A DNA stretch of 23,996 nucleotides from Ichthyosporea sp. XGB-2017a (Eukaryota; Opisthokonta; Ichthyosporea): NCBI GenBank assembly GCA_002811675.1, contig PDIM01010471.1:1-23996 (forward strand), in the 5' to 3' direction. The notes beneath the pieces were generated by a model. The model did not search any database, was not told where the DNA came from, and worked only from the letters and a program-made list of their open reading frames with translations. The stretch's first letter is position 1. Each line of letters opens with the position of its first letter. The translations under genes were made by a program, and so were the position numbers. Positions 7,720-16,004 of this stretch are shown piece by piece.

Positions 7720-9372
7720 ATGGAGCCTGAGTATGGATCTGCTGCAAATAGTGATTATGCTCTTAATTCGGAATATGGGGGAAATTCAGCTTCGCAGTTG
7801 AAAGAAGATACGACGGAAGACTATGAAGTTGCACCCAAGCGGGAGCGATCAACATTGTCTTTCCAATTGGGGGCCGCGGTTGTGATTTGCGGCGTGTGCA
7901 TGAGCTTGGCTGGGATAGGAATGGCATACTTTGGGGCTTACAAAACATACAAGATGAGAAATGATTTTTTTGACGCAAAATTTGTCGCTGTATCATCGTC
8001 TTTTAGCAAAGGAAAGGCTTTGGCGTACGGATCATGGGATGAATTTTTCGTAATTTCTTTTGGTGTATTGGCGTGCTTATTGGCTGTTCTTTACATATTC
8101 AAGAAGGTAAATAACCTCTTTTGCTGCACCATCCACGCTATTGTGGCAGGCCTTTCGTTGGTTTTTCTTTTTATTTACACAAACGAAAGGAAATCGATCA
8201 TGTGCCAGCCTACATTGCAATTCGGTGATACTTGTGATGATGCGAAAGTTGCTATTGTCGGTTGGTCGCTCATGTTGAGTGGAAGCTTTTTTGTAGTGGT
8301 AGGTAGTTCCCCGGGAAATGCAAGGTATAGCTCAGTAAGCAGCAGCATTGGCAAATTGAGTGGAATGAGTGGCATTATTTTTCACATAATCGCAGCCAAC
8401 ATTTCGTGTATTGGGGCATTTATATTGCTTGCAGCAACCGGGAAGGCGTATCAGGAGGACAAAAATGATGGATTGTCCAATTCAACGCTTGCAAGCTTCT
8501 ATTCAGTCCCTTTTATAGTGATATTTATTGTTATCCTGACGTCCGCTTGGCATCTATTTGATTACATAAGCAACCACATTCTAAGAATGACATTTTTAGC
8601 TCTACATGCCGCCAATTTTGGCTATGCAATAGGATTTGGTACAACTTTCTCGACGTCGTATATCGAAATGTGCTTAATGCCAAACGTATTGGGTTCTCTT
8701 CCTGTGGCGTATTCACAGCTGTCTTGTGATATGATCAATGCTTCTTTGGCAGGAGCCATTATGATCATTGCCGGCGAATTTGGGTTTCTTGTACTTAATG
8801 CGATCAGCTATTTTTCAGCTGCAGAGGATCAGGAATCGCAAGAGCACCCATTTTTCAATAGCGCTTTAGTGCAGAAAATTCTTGTGGGCGTGGGGGCTAT
8901 ACTTTCTGTGGTGGGTAGTGGGTTTGGTCTGTTCACAGCGGCAAAGTCGTATCAGGAGTACGACGATAACCCATCAAATGGTATTGGGTCGATTATTGAA
9001 GTTGTTGACGTTTCAAAAGCAGATTTATTTAGCTTCTACTTTTTCGTACCCATATATGTTATTGGTGGAGCTGTTTATTCAGTATATATGATATATTTTC
9101 GCCTGGCCAAACGACAAAAAGGTTTAAGGTCATCGGTAGCATCATCCTTTGTGTATCATAGATTGAATGCATTGCTCCTTGCTTCCATTCATGTCATTCC
9201 TTTAATGGCTTTGTTTCTGTGGCTAAAGCAAGATGTCGATTCGTGTGACAATTATGCTTTAAAAGTGATGGCCTGCGAGCCAAGTCGAGTTTATGGGATT
9301 GTGGGGGTATCGTTAATGACTGTAGGGGAATATTTGAGTCTAATTGGAGGCTCCATTCTTCCGTTTTTTTAA
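7720..9372 (+). CDS. Triple-repeat tetraspan membrane protein, 550 aa
   Basis: 550 residues, one exon, family not recognised. After a 45-residue polar N-terminus with six tyrosines (EPEYGS, SDYALN, SEYGG, EDYEV) come 12 predicted helices in three four-helix modules (about 48-195, 218-362, 386-547). Each module has: helix 1 ending in a Lys-x-Tyr motif (AYKTYKM, TGKAYQE, AAKSYQEY); helix 2; helix 3 with a His (H139, H296, H491, in contexts TIHA, ALHA, SIHV); a loop with two cysteines (C162/C172, C318/C336, C509/C519); and helix 4, ending GEFG or GEYL in modules 2 and 3. The same features recur in the genes at 13207, 16250 and 19929, so these are paralogues. The Cys pairs suggest disulfides outside the cytosol. 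Transport, adhesion or sensing are all possible; none is shown. The start ATG has G at +4. The AATAAA overlaps the stop codon. Confidence 0.88.
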   Translation: MEPEYGSAANSDYALNSEYGGNSASQLKEDTTEDYEVAPKRERSTLSFQLGAAVVICGVCMSLAGIGMAYFGAYKTYKMRNDFFDAKFVAVSSSFSKGKALAYGSWDEFFVISFGVLACLLAVLYIFKKVNNLFCCTIHAIVAGLSLVFLFIYTNERKSIMCQPTLQFGDTCDDAKVAIVGWSLMLSGSFFVVVGSSPGNARYSSVSSSIGKLSGMSGIIFHIIAANISCIGAFILLAATGKAYQEDKNDGLSNSTLASFYSVPFIVIFIVILTSAWHLFDYISNHILRMTFLALHAANFGYAIGFGTTFSTSYIEMCLMPNVLGSLPVAYSQLSCDMINASLAGAIMIIAGEFGFLVLNAISYFSAAEDQESQEHPFFNSALVQKILVGVGAILSVVGSGFGLFTAAKSYQEYDDNPSNGIGSIIEVVDVSKADLFSFYFFVPIYVIGGAVYSVYMIYFRLAKRQKGLRSSVASSFVYHRLNALLLASIHVIPLMALFLWLKQDVDSCDNYALKVMACEPSRVYGIVGVSLMTVGEYLSLIGGSILPFF

Positions 9373-9377
9373 ATAAA
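9372..9377 (+). terminator. Poly(A) signal overlapping the stop of the 550-aa gene
   Basis: The sequence TAAATAAA contains both the stop codon (9370-9372) and AATAAA. Only 42 bases separate this stop from the stop of the convergent gene. Confidence 0.6.
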
Positions 9378-9414
9378 AGGAAAATGAAAGATGATATTGT
9401 CTAGTTTAGTATTA

Positions 9415-10332
9415 CTATGCTTGTAGCACTCGAGGATCGTCGTAGCCGTCGTTAGTGTCTGTACCTGCATTTGCATAGTATTCATTGTTTTGAGCTGGAG
9501 AGTAAATGTCCTCACATGTATTGGAATTAGATTTGCCAGAAGCAACTTTTGTGGGGACTTGTGGGGAGTTGATTGAAAATCTCTGTGGTAAGTTGTAGTA
9601 ATCGCCCTCCCCTTGAAAATGACCAGAAGCTGGTGCCTGCGGCATACTGATATGTATAACGCCATCGTTGGCTGTCCTTCTAGCTTCTTTTTCTGAAATG
9701 CTATTGCCATTTGACTTTCCCACAACTGGTACAGGAGGTAATGACACTTTGCGCCTTGATGAACTGGAGCTTGGGGTCGACTTAGGCGGATACTTAAAAA
9801 TGACAATTAAGAGGATCACAAACACGATCACCTGTGTGATAAATGCAAGGACTATCAAATAGAAACCTTTGGAAAGAGAAAAGGAAGCTTCAAATTCGTC
9901 GGCAAGGCTAAATTTAATCTGTTGTAAGGCTACCCAGCACACACACGAGCAGACCAAAGAACCCAAGGAACATACTATGGATCCTAGTCTTATCCTCCTT
10001 ATACCTTTTGACTTTATCCGTAACTTATGCAGCAGTGACAGGCACGCAAGGGTAGTGAAGACGAATGTCAGCAGTCCTGAGAATAGCGAAAGGGAAAAAA
10101 ACACTTTGGCTAAATCTAGCTCACTTGACTTCACATTACTTGTGCCATTGTAAGTTAAGCTCTCCCATATCGTATATTCTTTACTAGCCGAATTTCCTGG
10201 TCCAGAGCCCGAACTTATTCGTGCACCTTGACTGGTGAGCCATGGCAATACTCCCCCAAGGATCAAAAGGACAAGTCCAGCGCCTACCAGTAGTACGGAT
10301 ACCCAGCTTATTTTTTTTCCCCAGTCTCCCAT
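9415..10332 (-). CDS. Four-helix (claudin/PMP22-like) membrane protein with tyrosine-rich tail
   Basis: 305 residues, one exon, ATG with G at +4. Four predicted helices at about 10-31, 76-100, 115-137 and 156-180 give cytosolic ends and a larger first outer loop with an N-glycosylation site (NGT at 62-64) and a tryptophan. This is the layout of claudin/PMP22-type proteins, but the diagnostic paired loop cysteines are absent, so family membership is not claimed. It has neither the conserved helix 3 His nor the threefold repeat of the neighbouring polytopic proteins. The 125-residue cytosolic tail starts with a Ser-rich and Pro-rich part (PPVPVV) and holds tyrosines in DYYNLPQ, DIYSPA, EYYANAG and GYDDPRV. 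YxxP motifs (YNLP, YDDP) resemble SH2-binding sites of Crk/Nck type. Function unknown; a signalling or adhesion adaptor is a guess. No AATAAA was found just past its stop. Confidence 0.8.
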   Translation of the reverse strand: MGDWGKKISWVSVLLVGAGLVLLILGGVLPWLTSQGARISSGSGPGNSASKEYTIWESLTYNGTSNVKSSELDLAKVFFSLSLFSGLLTFVFTTLACLSLLHKLRIKSKGIRRIRLGSIVCSLGSLVCSCVCWVALQQIKFSLADEFEASFSLSKGFYLIVLAFITQVIVFVILLIVIFKYPPKSTPSSSSSRRKVSLPPVPVVGKSNGNSISEKEARRTANDGVIHISMPQAPASGHFQGEGDYYNLPQRFSINSPQVPTKVASGKSNSNTCEDIYSPAQNNEYYANAGTDTNDGYDDPRVLQA

Positions 10333-11101
10333 TGTTTGCTTTATTTTTTTTTCTTTCGTATGACTTTCTACCTACAAGGGAGAAAAATCAAAAATCAAAT
10401 CAAATGTTGTCAAGTCAAAATCAGCAAACCCAAAAGTTATTCTCGTCAATAAAGCTTTCTTCACAATTCACTTCCTCAACACCGTTAATAGACTAAAAGA
10501 AAAAAATTGAAGAATGTGAAAGAAGGAATTCTAAAAGACGTGAAGACAATATATTCCACCAAAGAACAATGAGCTTCCAAATACAAACAATGAAGACTCT
10601 GAATTGCGAATATTTTAAGGCACAAAGAATTCCCCAAGCTGGGGAGTTTAGGGTGAAGCCTTGTTAAGGAAAACAAAGTTTCCTTTTGAGTGCATTGCTT
10701 GTGCCGCAACTATTCACTATTCATCTCCAGTGACTCATGACGCACAAAGGGTTGCCAGTTTGTGGTATTGTACCATCATTGTTGTCGAAGTCCATGGCCA
10801 TGTGTTGTACGTGTGTCAATGAATGGTTAGCTGAAGCATTACAATGCTGTTCCTGTCGCAATTCACGAATATGGGGAGGTTGCAAGTTTGTACTCTGTTA
10901 TTTGCACTGGCATGTTTGTTAATTTATTAGGTCTCGACTTGAGTTGGGAATGTTTTTATAGCTTCACAGAAGATAACAGGGAGCTATAAGATGGAATGAA
11001 TAGAAAATAAATAGATCAAGGATAATTTAGGGCTTAAATGCTCTTTTGCTTTCCTGTTCTTTTTGTTTTCGAGTATATATTTGGACTTTTGTTTAAAGTG
11101 A
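10333..11101. other. Intergenic region without recognised gene
   Basis: Promoter side of the four-helix protein gene (T-rich just upstream of its ATG on the minus strand) and about 600 bases leading into transposon remains. Short Cys-containing frames near 10740-10920 have no supporting feature. Confidence 0.4.
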
Positions 11102-11669
11102 GTGTTTTGTTGGATTAATGATGACCGAATTGTGAGACGCATGGACCTCACTAACAATATTATTGAGGGGATCAACACCAAAACCAAAGGGCAATTGAAC
11201 CTCAAGAGAACAAATGTTAAGGAGACAGCACAAAACGTAGGTAGTATCAGAGACCAAAATGATGGGTTTAACTTAAGCAAATTGATAAGAAGGACTTCTC
11301 AGTTTTTTCAAATAGGGTGAGGTAAAGGTTAAAGAAATCATGGACAGAATACCCAACGTTCAATGTCCAATCGTGGGACCCAGGGCCAGGCCAACGAAGT
11401 TTAAATGCGCGGAAACTTTCGCAAGCGAAGCTGACGCCAATGAAAAGAGGGGAGGAGAATCTGTGAACGAGGGTAATCAACCGAACGTAAAAACTTATAC
11501 TGTGGGTTTTACTAAAAAATGGAGAGATGCCTGGTGCTCTTGTGCTGCAGCCAAAATGGGTAGGCTATGCATTCATATTCGTAAAGCCTTGGAATACTGT
11601 AAAAGTCATCAGCTTGCGCTTCCCCACCAGGAACTGAACGGCATACACAAGAAACGAGAGACAGGCTAA
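11102..11669 (+). mobile_element. Decayed Mutator-like transposase with SWIM zinc finger
   Basis: Two coding fragments in different frames. The first (11102-11320) contains DLTNNIIEGINTKTKGQLN, which resembles the TNN-x-x-E-x-x-N segment that closes the catalytic domain of MULE/FAR1 transposases. The second (about 11340-11669) contains WCSCAAAKMGRLCIHIRKAL: a C-x-C-x8-C-x-H arrangement, the SWIM zinc finger found at the C-terminus of the same proteins. The order and spacing agree with the C-terminal part of such a transposase. The catalytic N-terminal part is not seen and no terminal inverted repeats were identified. It is most likely a dead DNA transposon; a domesticated, spliced host gene is less likely because stops lie between the fragments. 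Confidence 0.6.
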
Positions 11670-11717
11670 GGTATTCTCAAAGGACCTTTGCTCTTTTTTA
11701 AGTAGCTTTATATTCAC

Positions 11718-11860
11718 ATGCATCCATTTCTGGACCCCGACCAAATTGAAGCACAATTGGAAGCCCAACGTGGGTTTGGTAATTGTGGAGTTTCATCATT
11801 CACTAGTTCCCTGAACAGCAGCACTGGTATTGGCAGCAACACTACTAGTACAGAAAAAAA
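11718..11860 (+). pseudogene. Possible further transposase-derived fragment
   Basis: Opens with MHPFLDPDQIEAQLEAQRG and then a Ser/Thr/Asn-rich stretch before running into the inverted repeat. It follows the SWIM fragment in the same frame beyond a stop, so it may be its C-terminal tail. No homology is recognised. Confidence 0.25.
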
Positions 11861-11876
11861 AAATATAAGTATTCAA

Positions 11877-12120
11877 GCTCTTTATTTACTATATTCAACG
11901 CTCTACTGTTCACGCCGAAAGGAATCACGGGGCGCAAGGCCTCCGCAATTTCTTCATCGGTTTCAAGAGTATATGCCTTCGTGGGTTCTCTTCGCATAAG
12001 AGCTTCTTGCAATATCATCAATCTTATGAAGCCGATGAAAAAATTGCGGAGGCTTTGCCCGTGATTCCTTTCGGCGTGAACAGCAAAAGAGCGGGCTCCC
12101 AAGGCCACCTGATAAAGAGC
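11877..12120. repeat. Inverted repeat (fold-back) with about 90-base arms
   Basis: The left arm, about 11877-11966, and the right arm, about 12027-12120, are reverse complements with small indels; the best core is 11909-11930 against 12062-12083. The spacer is about 60 bases. Both arms can be read, each outward on its own strand, as a peptide containing IAEAL and PVIPFGVNS, and the main length difference in the core is three bases. It is therefore an inverted duplication of what was probably a coding sequence, or a fold-back transposon. The RNA would form a long hairpin. Confidence 0.75.
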
Positions 12121-12409
12121 ATAGAAAAAAAAAGATACAGTTCCCGCTCCTTGGTTCTACTTGCTATGATTGAGCGAAGCGCAGCGTAGCGTTTTTCTCT
12201 CATCAGCTCAGGCCCTTTTCGACGGTCAATTTTTTCGAGGATATATGATAAATGCAGCCTTCTGATTGGATAAAACCCCCATCCCCCCAAAATTAAATTA
12301 TGCTTCTCAAAACTGGATCCCTTACACAAGCTTCGCTCGTCCACACTTGCTGTGCAGACTATTTTAAAGAGCAAGTACTGTAGCTCATGTGTCTGTATTT
12401 TTTTTTAGG

Positions 12410-12604
12410 ATGAGAGGAACCAATAATGCAAGGCCTGGAGCGGTCAGCGGAGGTCAACCGGCTCATCATAAGGGGAACCAAGTTGAGTGCAAGTGCAAGT
12501 ACTGTGTCAGAATGATCGACAGCGGGTCTGGTCCAGCATCATCGCATCATCGTCGACCAGCTGAAGCTTATGAGAGCTGCGAGGAAACGTACAGTTGCAA
12601 ATAG
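12410..12604 (+). other. Orphan open frame after a strong acceptor-like site
   Basis: A T-run followed by TTTAG (ending 12409) precedes an open frame with RGTNNARPGAVSGGQPAHH and ECKCKYCVRM, a possible zinc-binding CxCxxC. It ends at a stop at 12604. It may be the 3' end of the transposon-derived unit interrupted by the inverted repeat. No family is recognised; it may be non-coding. Confidence 0.25.
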
Positions 12605-13206
12605 AAATTTTGTGATCAAAATTATGCAAATAATTGTATGAAAATTGTCCATACTGCAACATGACTTCAGTCTTAACCGCGGCCTGTCAAATCAATGTTT
12701 AGGGTTATTTTTGCAACATGGCTAATTTATCACGAGGGTTTATAGATTATAGTGGAGGACCTCTTTATATTAATTTCCGATTATTTTATCGCATATCCTC
12801 CCCCCCTGGGCGCTGCACATTATTACAGTACAATAAATATAACGTCTGCATTCATATTTCATGTCAGCTGTTCCGATAATATTTATCTCTATAGGCAATT
12901 CCTATAGTTAACCATTCCAAGACGTCGAGCGGCAGTCCTAGCTAGATCCGTAGTATAACTACTATGTAATTATAAATTACTATGTAGTCTGTCTATTGTT
13001 GGTGTTGTTGTGGATTGCCAGATTGGTTATTGGTGACTGTGTACTTCTTGATTGTGTTGTGTGGTAGTTGATTATATCGTCTGGTTCTGTAGTTGGCGAT
13101 TTGAAGCCTGTTGAGTAACCATCGGTGTTAAAAGAAGGGGAAGACGGTGTTTCTTTTTCATTTATTTCTTTTTTGTTTTATTAAGTGAAAACGGCAAACC
13201 TTAAGC
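12605..13206. promoter_or_regulatory. Upstream region of the 650-aa gene
   Basis: No gene is seen. Two ATTGG (CCAAT on the minus strand) motifs lie at 13022-13026 and 13029-13033, about 180 bases before the ATG. GT-rich DNA spans about 12988-13080. Confidence 0.4.
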
Positions 13207-15159
13207 ATGGCGACAGAAAAGTCAAAAGCTGAGCTTCTTCAGCAGGAACCAGAATATTCTGTTGCTGACAGTATGTATGATGACGAGGTTCAAAGAGGGT
13301 CAATTGTAAGTGAGTCGGTGAGGGCGGACATTCCGGGAAGTGTTATCGATCCAGTGGGTGGTCATTTTCCGGCACCTTCTACAGTTGGGCAAGAGTCTAG
13401 TAGTAGTAAGAAAAGTTTGCGACCTCCTCATCCTCCCGCCATGATTTTGAAAAGCACTAGTCCGGGTGCTCGCAATGTGTATTTGGCTTTGACATGTGTG
13501 GGATTATTTTTTTCCTGTGCCGGTGCGATCATGCACTTGGTATATAATGGTGAGCTTATGAGGCAAGCCAACATCATGTATTTGTCCTGGCCTTCAATGT
13601 TTGTTGATGTTTTTGTATTGTTTGCTTCAGGCGTTCAATTGTGGAGTCTGATTGTTGGAATTAAACGCTATGAGTTCTTGTTTAATGCCCTTCATGCTTC
13701 AGCGTTTGCTATGGCTGCCGATGAAATTTCAACTCTTGTGTTCAGAATGTCTGGAGATTCGTGTGAGCCCGTTAGCTGCTTTTACACAAAGCTTGGTGTT
13801 GCCGGACTAGGTTCTGTTCTCTTGGGTGAATTTCTTCAGATTGTGGCTTCATACCTAATCAAAAGAGCCTATTTTGAAGACAGGGCTATTTTTTGCTACT
13901 CTGCAAAGATTCCCAAATATGTTTACTTTTTGTCTTTTGCAGGCATCTTTACAATTACAGGGACCTCTTTTGTGATTTCTTGGGCTGGGGAAAGCTACAG
14001 ATTGAGCGATGGTTCTTTCAACGCCTCTCAAATGAACAATTTATATTTTAGCTTCTTTTTAATGATGTCGTTGACGACATTTGGGCTGTTTATTTCTCTC
14101 ATTGATTTTGTCCTTTTTGCTCTTCATAGACCTGTTGTTGTCGCCCTTCATTGCATCAACATTTATTTTGCATATGTGTGCTGTGTAAAGTCTACAATTG
14201 CCAAAAGTGAGTATTGCGGTCGGACAACTATTAGCTCAAGTAGCCCCCCTTCAATCTCTCGTTTTGCCAGAACCCCATGTGTCTATTTGGATATCGGTAT
14301 GGCCGGTAGTATTTTGGTCCTTTTTGGAGAAATTCTTCTTGCCATAGTAACTTCCAAACTGCTCATTGTGTATGTCTTTAATGAGATTCGCACCCTTCCT
14401 GGTGACCACCCAGTGTTTAGACACAAAGCATCGAGGTGGATTTTTGATCATAAGGTTCAAATCGGCCTTTATTATACGGGCTCTGTTCTGAGTTTGTGCG
14501 GTGCAGTTATTTACCTTGTGTACTATGGGGATCTTTTCAGTAATGTCTATAGTAACGCAAATTCCAGTCAAGACTACTTTTTTGGGTTCTTTGCAGGCGC
14601 ATTTATATTTGTATTTGGTATCATGGCGATTTTATCCCCAAATATCAGGAGAGCTCTGGGTGAAGATAGAGTAGTTGCTACCCTTGTGAAGACCCCAGGC
14701 AAGAAAGGTTCTCAGGGATATGCTGCCAAAAATAGTGAAAATGCGGGGGCCACTGATAATGAGTCTTCGTCAGCACACCAAGATGCAACAAGCACCTCTC
14801 ACCTTTCAGAAAGCAACACAGATAACTCGGGGCCTCCGAAACAACTTGTAATTAGTGATGGATACCAGCATGAACCTGTTCATCTTGCGTTTCATATCAT
14901 TGGGGTGTGTTTGGCCCTTTACTTGCTTGTGTATGTAGTTGAGCTGAGGTCAAACTTCTGTGACTACGATGCTGATGGCCAAATTGCTCAACATCTTAAC
15001 GATATAGGGTTTTCAATCGCTAACGTTGGTGATTTTTCTTACATGAAGTCATCATCTGGATGTAACTATAACCTCGCCGGCGTTGTTGGTGCATCAGCGA
15101 TGCTTGCTGGCGAGTACATCCTCGTCATTGCTACTTCTTCTATTCCCCGCATTCTATAA
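13207..15159 (+). CDS. Triple-repeat tetraspan membrane protein, 650 aa
   Basis: 650 residues, one exon, ATG with G at +4; the longest of the four paralogues. An 85-residue polar N-terminus contains QEPEYSVADSMYDDEV, sharing EPEY with the 550-aa protein. Three four-helix modules follow at about 91-217, 238-387 and 417-645. Helix 3 His: H163 (ALHA), H315 (ALHC), H563 (AFHI). Loop cysteines: C186/C191, C337/C358, C585/C619. Helix 4 of every module ends LGE or similar (LLGEFL, LFGEIL, LAGEYI). Helix 1 ends in YNGELM, AGESYRL and YYGDLF. Module 3 differs by a Ser/Asn/Thr-rich insert of about 65 residues (490-555) between helices 2 and 3, predicted cytosolic. NAS at 272-274 and NSS at 452-454 in first outer loops are possible glycosylation sites. 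Family and function unknown. Confidence 0.88.
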   Translation: MATEKSKAELLQQEPEYSVADSMYDDEVQRGSIVSESVRADIPGSVIDPVGGHFPAPSTVGQESSSSKKSLRPPHPPAMILKSTSPGARNVYLALTCVGLFFSCAGAIMHLVYNGELMRQANIMYLSWPSMFVDVFVLFASGVQLWSLIVGIKRYEFLFNALHASAFAMAADEISTLVFRMSGDSCEPVSCFYTKLGVAGLGSVLLGEFLQIVASYLIKRAYFEDRAIFCYSAKIPKYVYFLSFAGIFTITGTSFVISWAGESYRLSDGSFNASQMNNLYFSFFLMMSLTTFGLFISLIDFVLFALHRPVVVALHCINIYFAYVCCVKSTIAKSEYCGRTTISSSSPPSISRFARTPCVYLDIGMAGSILVLFGEILLAIVTSKLLIVYVFNEIRTLPGDHPVFRHKASRWIFDHKVQIGLYYTGSVLSLCGAVIYLVYYGDLFSNVYSNANSSQDYFFGFFAGAFIFVFGIMAILSPNIRRALGEDRVVATLVKTPGKKGSQGYAAKNSENAGATDNESSSAHQDATSTSHLSESNTDNSGPPKQLVISDGYQHEPVHLAFHIIGVCLALYLLVYVVELRSNFCDYDADGQIAQHLNDIGFSIANVGDFSYMKSSSGCNYNLAGVVGASAMLAGEYILVIATSSIPRIL

Positions 15160-15174
15160 TTATGTAAATTCTTC

Positions 15175-15180
15175 AATAAA
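15175..15180 (+). terminator. Poly(A) signal of the 650-aa gene
   Basis: AATAAA 15 bases after the stop codon. Confidence 0.6.
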
Positions 15181-15552
15181 TCATTTACTTTTGTTACACA
15201 TTAATGAAAAGTGAGACCGAACAGGTAAACAAGATAAAGAAAGTTTAGTGAAGCCTTTCTGAGGACAGATTTTCATTAATTTCGACCCGTTTTTTTAAGT
15301 CTGTAATTCGGGTTCGACGATAACCACACTGCCGATGGCGACCAACTTACCTTACAAGTATGTTGATTTCTGCAATATACCTCTATCTAAAGCAGCACTT
15401 AAGACTGCAAAATGGCTTTTTACGTCTGAGCAAAGATATACGCACGCCTTGCCCTGCCCCGAAAGGATAATCAACAATATTTCTAATAAATGTACAAACT
15501 GCAGTTCGTCACTATGTAACACGAAGTGCCACCTATAATATCTTTCTACAAA

Positions 15553-15823
15553 CAACCGCGAAAGGAAAAAAGAAAAATGCGTCACCAATACAAGCGTACA
15601 AACGAGATGGTCTTCTGCGAAGTATTCTATTTTACTATTTTTTTGATCTGCTTTTTTCTTTTTAAAATTACAAGTACTGATCAAGGCCTTCCCGAAACTG
15701 AAACCGCACCAATGTTATGATTGGTTCTCACACCTCCGCCTTATAATTTATTATATATTGCAGCAATCAACTATAAGCTGCGAACAAATCAGCCGCGAAA
15801 GGTAAAAAAGAATAGTTGCGTCA
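15553..15823 (+). repeat. Direct repeat CCGCGAAAGG ... TGCGTCA, two copies
   Basis: Copy A 15553-15584 and copy B 15790-15823 share CA-R-CCGCGAAAGG, an A-rich stretch with GAA, and TGCGTCA at the same spacing within two bases. TGCGTCA resembles bZIP (CRE/ATF) half-site sequences. The copies are 237 bases apart upstream of the 526-aa gene. Confidence 0.65.
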
Positions 15824-15918
15824 GTTTTGCGGGACGTATTTGGGCCGGGGCACTTTGGTTCAAGCACGGTAATTATCTAAAGATATGAGTATGTAATAAC
15901 CCACAGCGACTGTAATTG

Positions 15919-15954
15919 TACCAATTGATTTACCAATTGATTTACCAATTGATT
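15919..15954 (+). repeat. Three perfect tandem copies of TACCAATTGATT
   Basis: Units at 15919-15930, 15931-15942 and 15943-15954 are identical. Each contains CCAAT, giving three CCAAT boxes at 12-base spacing about 300 bases upstream of the ATG at 16250. Confidence 0.9.
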
Positions 15955-15984
15955 TAGAAGTGTGAGATTTTATTATTAGAACAA

Positions 15985-16004
15985 GTACATGTACGTATAC
16001 GTAC
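15985..16004. repeat. Overlapping GTAC palindromes
   Basis: GTACATGTAC (15985-15994) and GTACGTATACGTAC (15991-16004) are both perfect palindromes and share one GTAC; another GTAC follows at 16016. Possibly a dimer binding site, possibly simple sequence. Confidence 0.7.

Noticed and set aside
10737-10922. Cys-rich 61-codon frame that could be a zinc finger
   Set aside because: Cysteine spacing matches no finger I know and there is no neighbouring coding support.
12024-12374. Minus-strand 116-codon frame crossing the inverted repeat
   Set aside because: Its apparent coding content comes only from the repeat arm; the rest shows no family features.
15335-15538. 67-codon frame with several cysteines and a GGGTTCGA string just upstream that resembles a tRNA B box
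   Set aside because: No tRNA cloverleaf or A box can be drawn, and the peptide has no motif or supporting signals.
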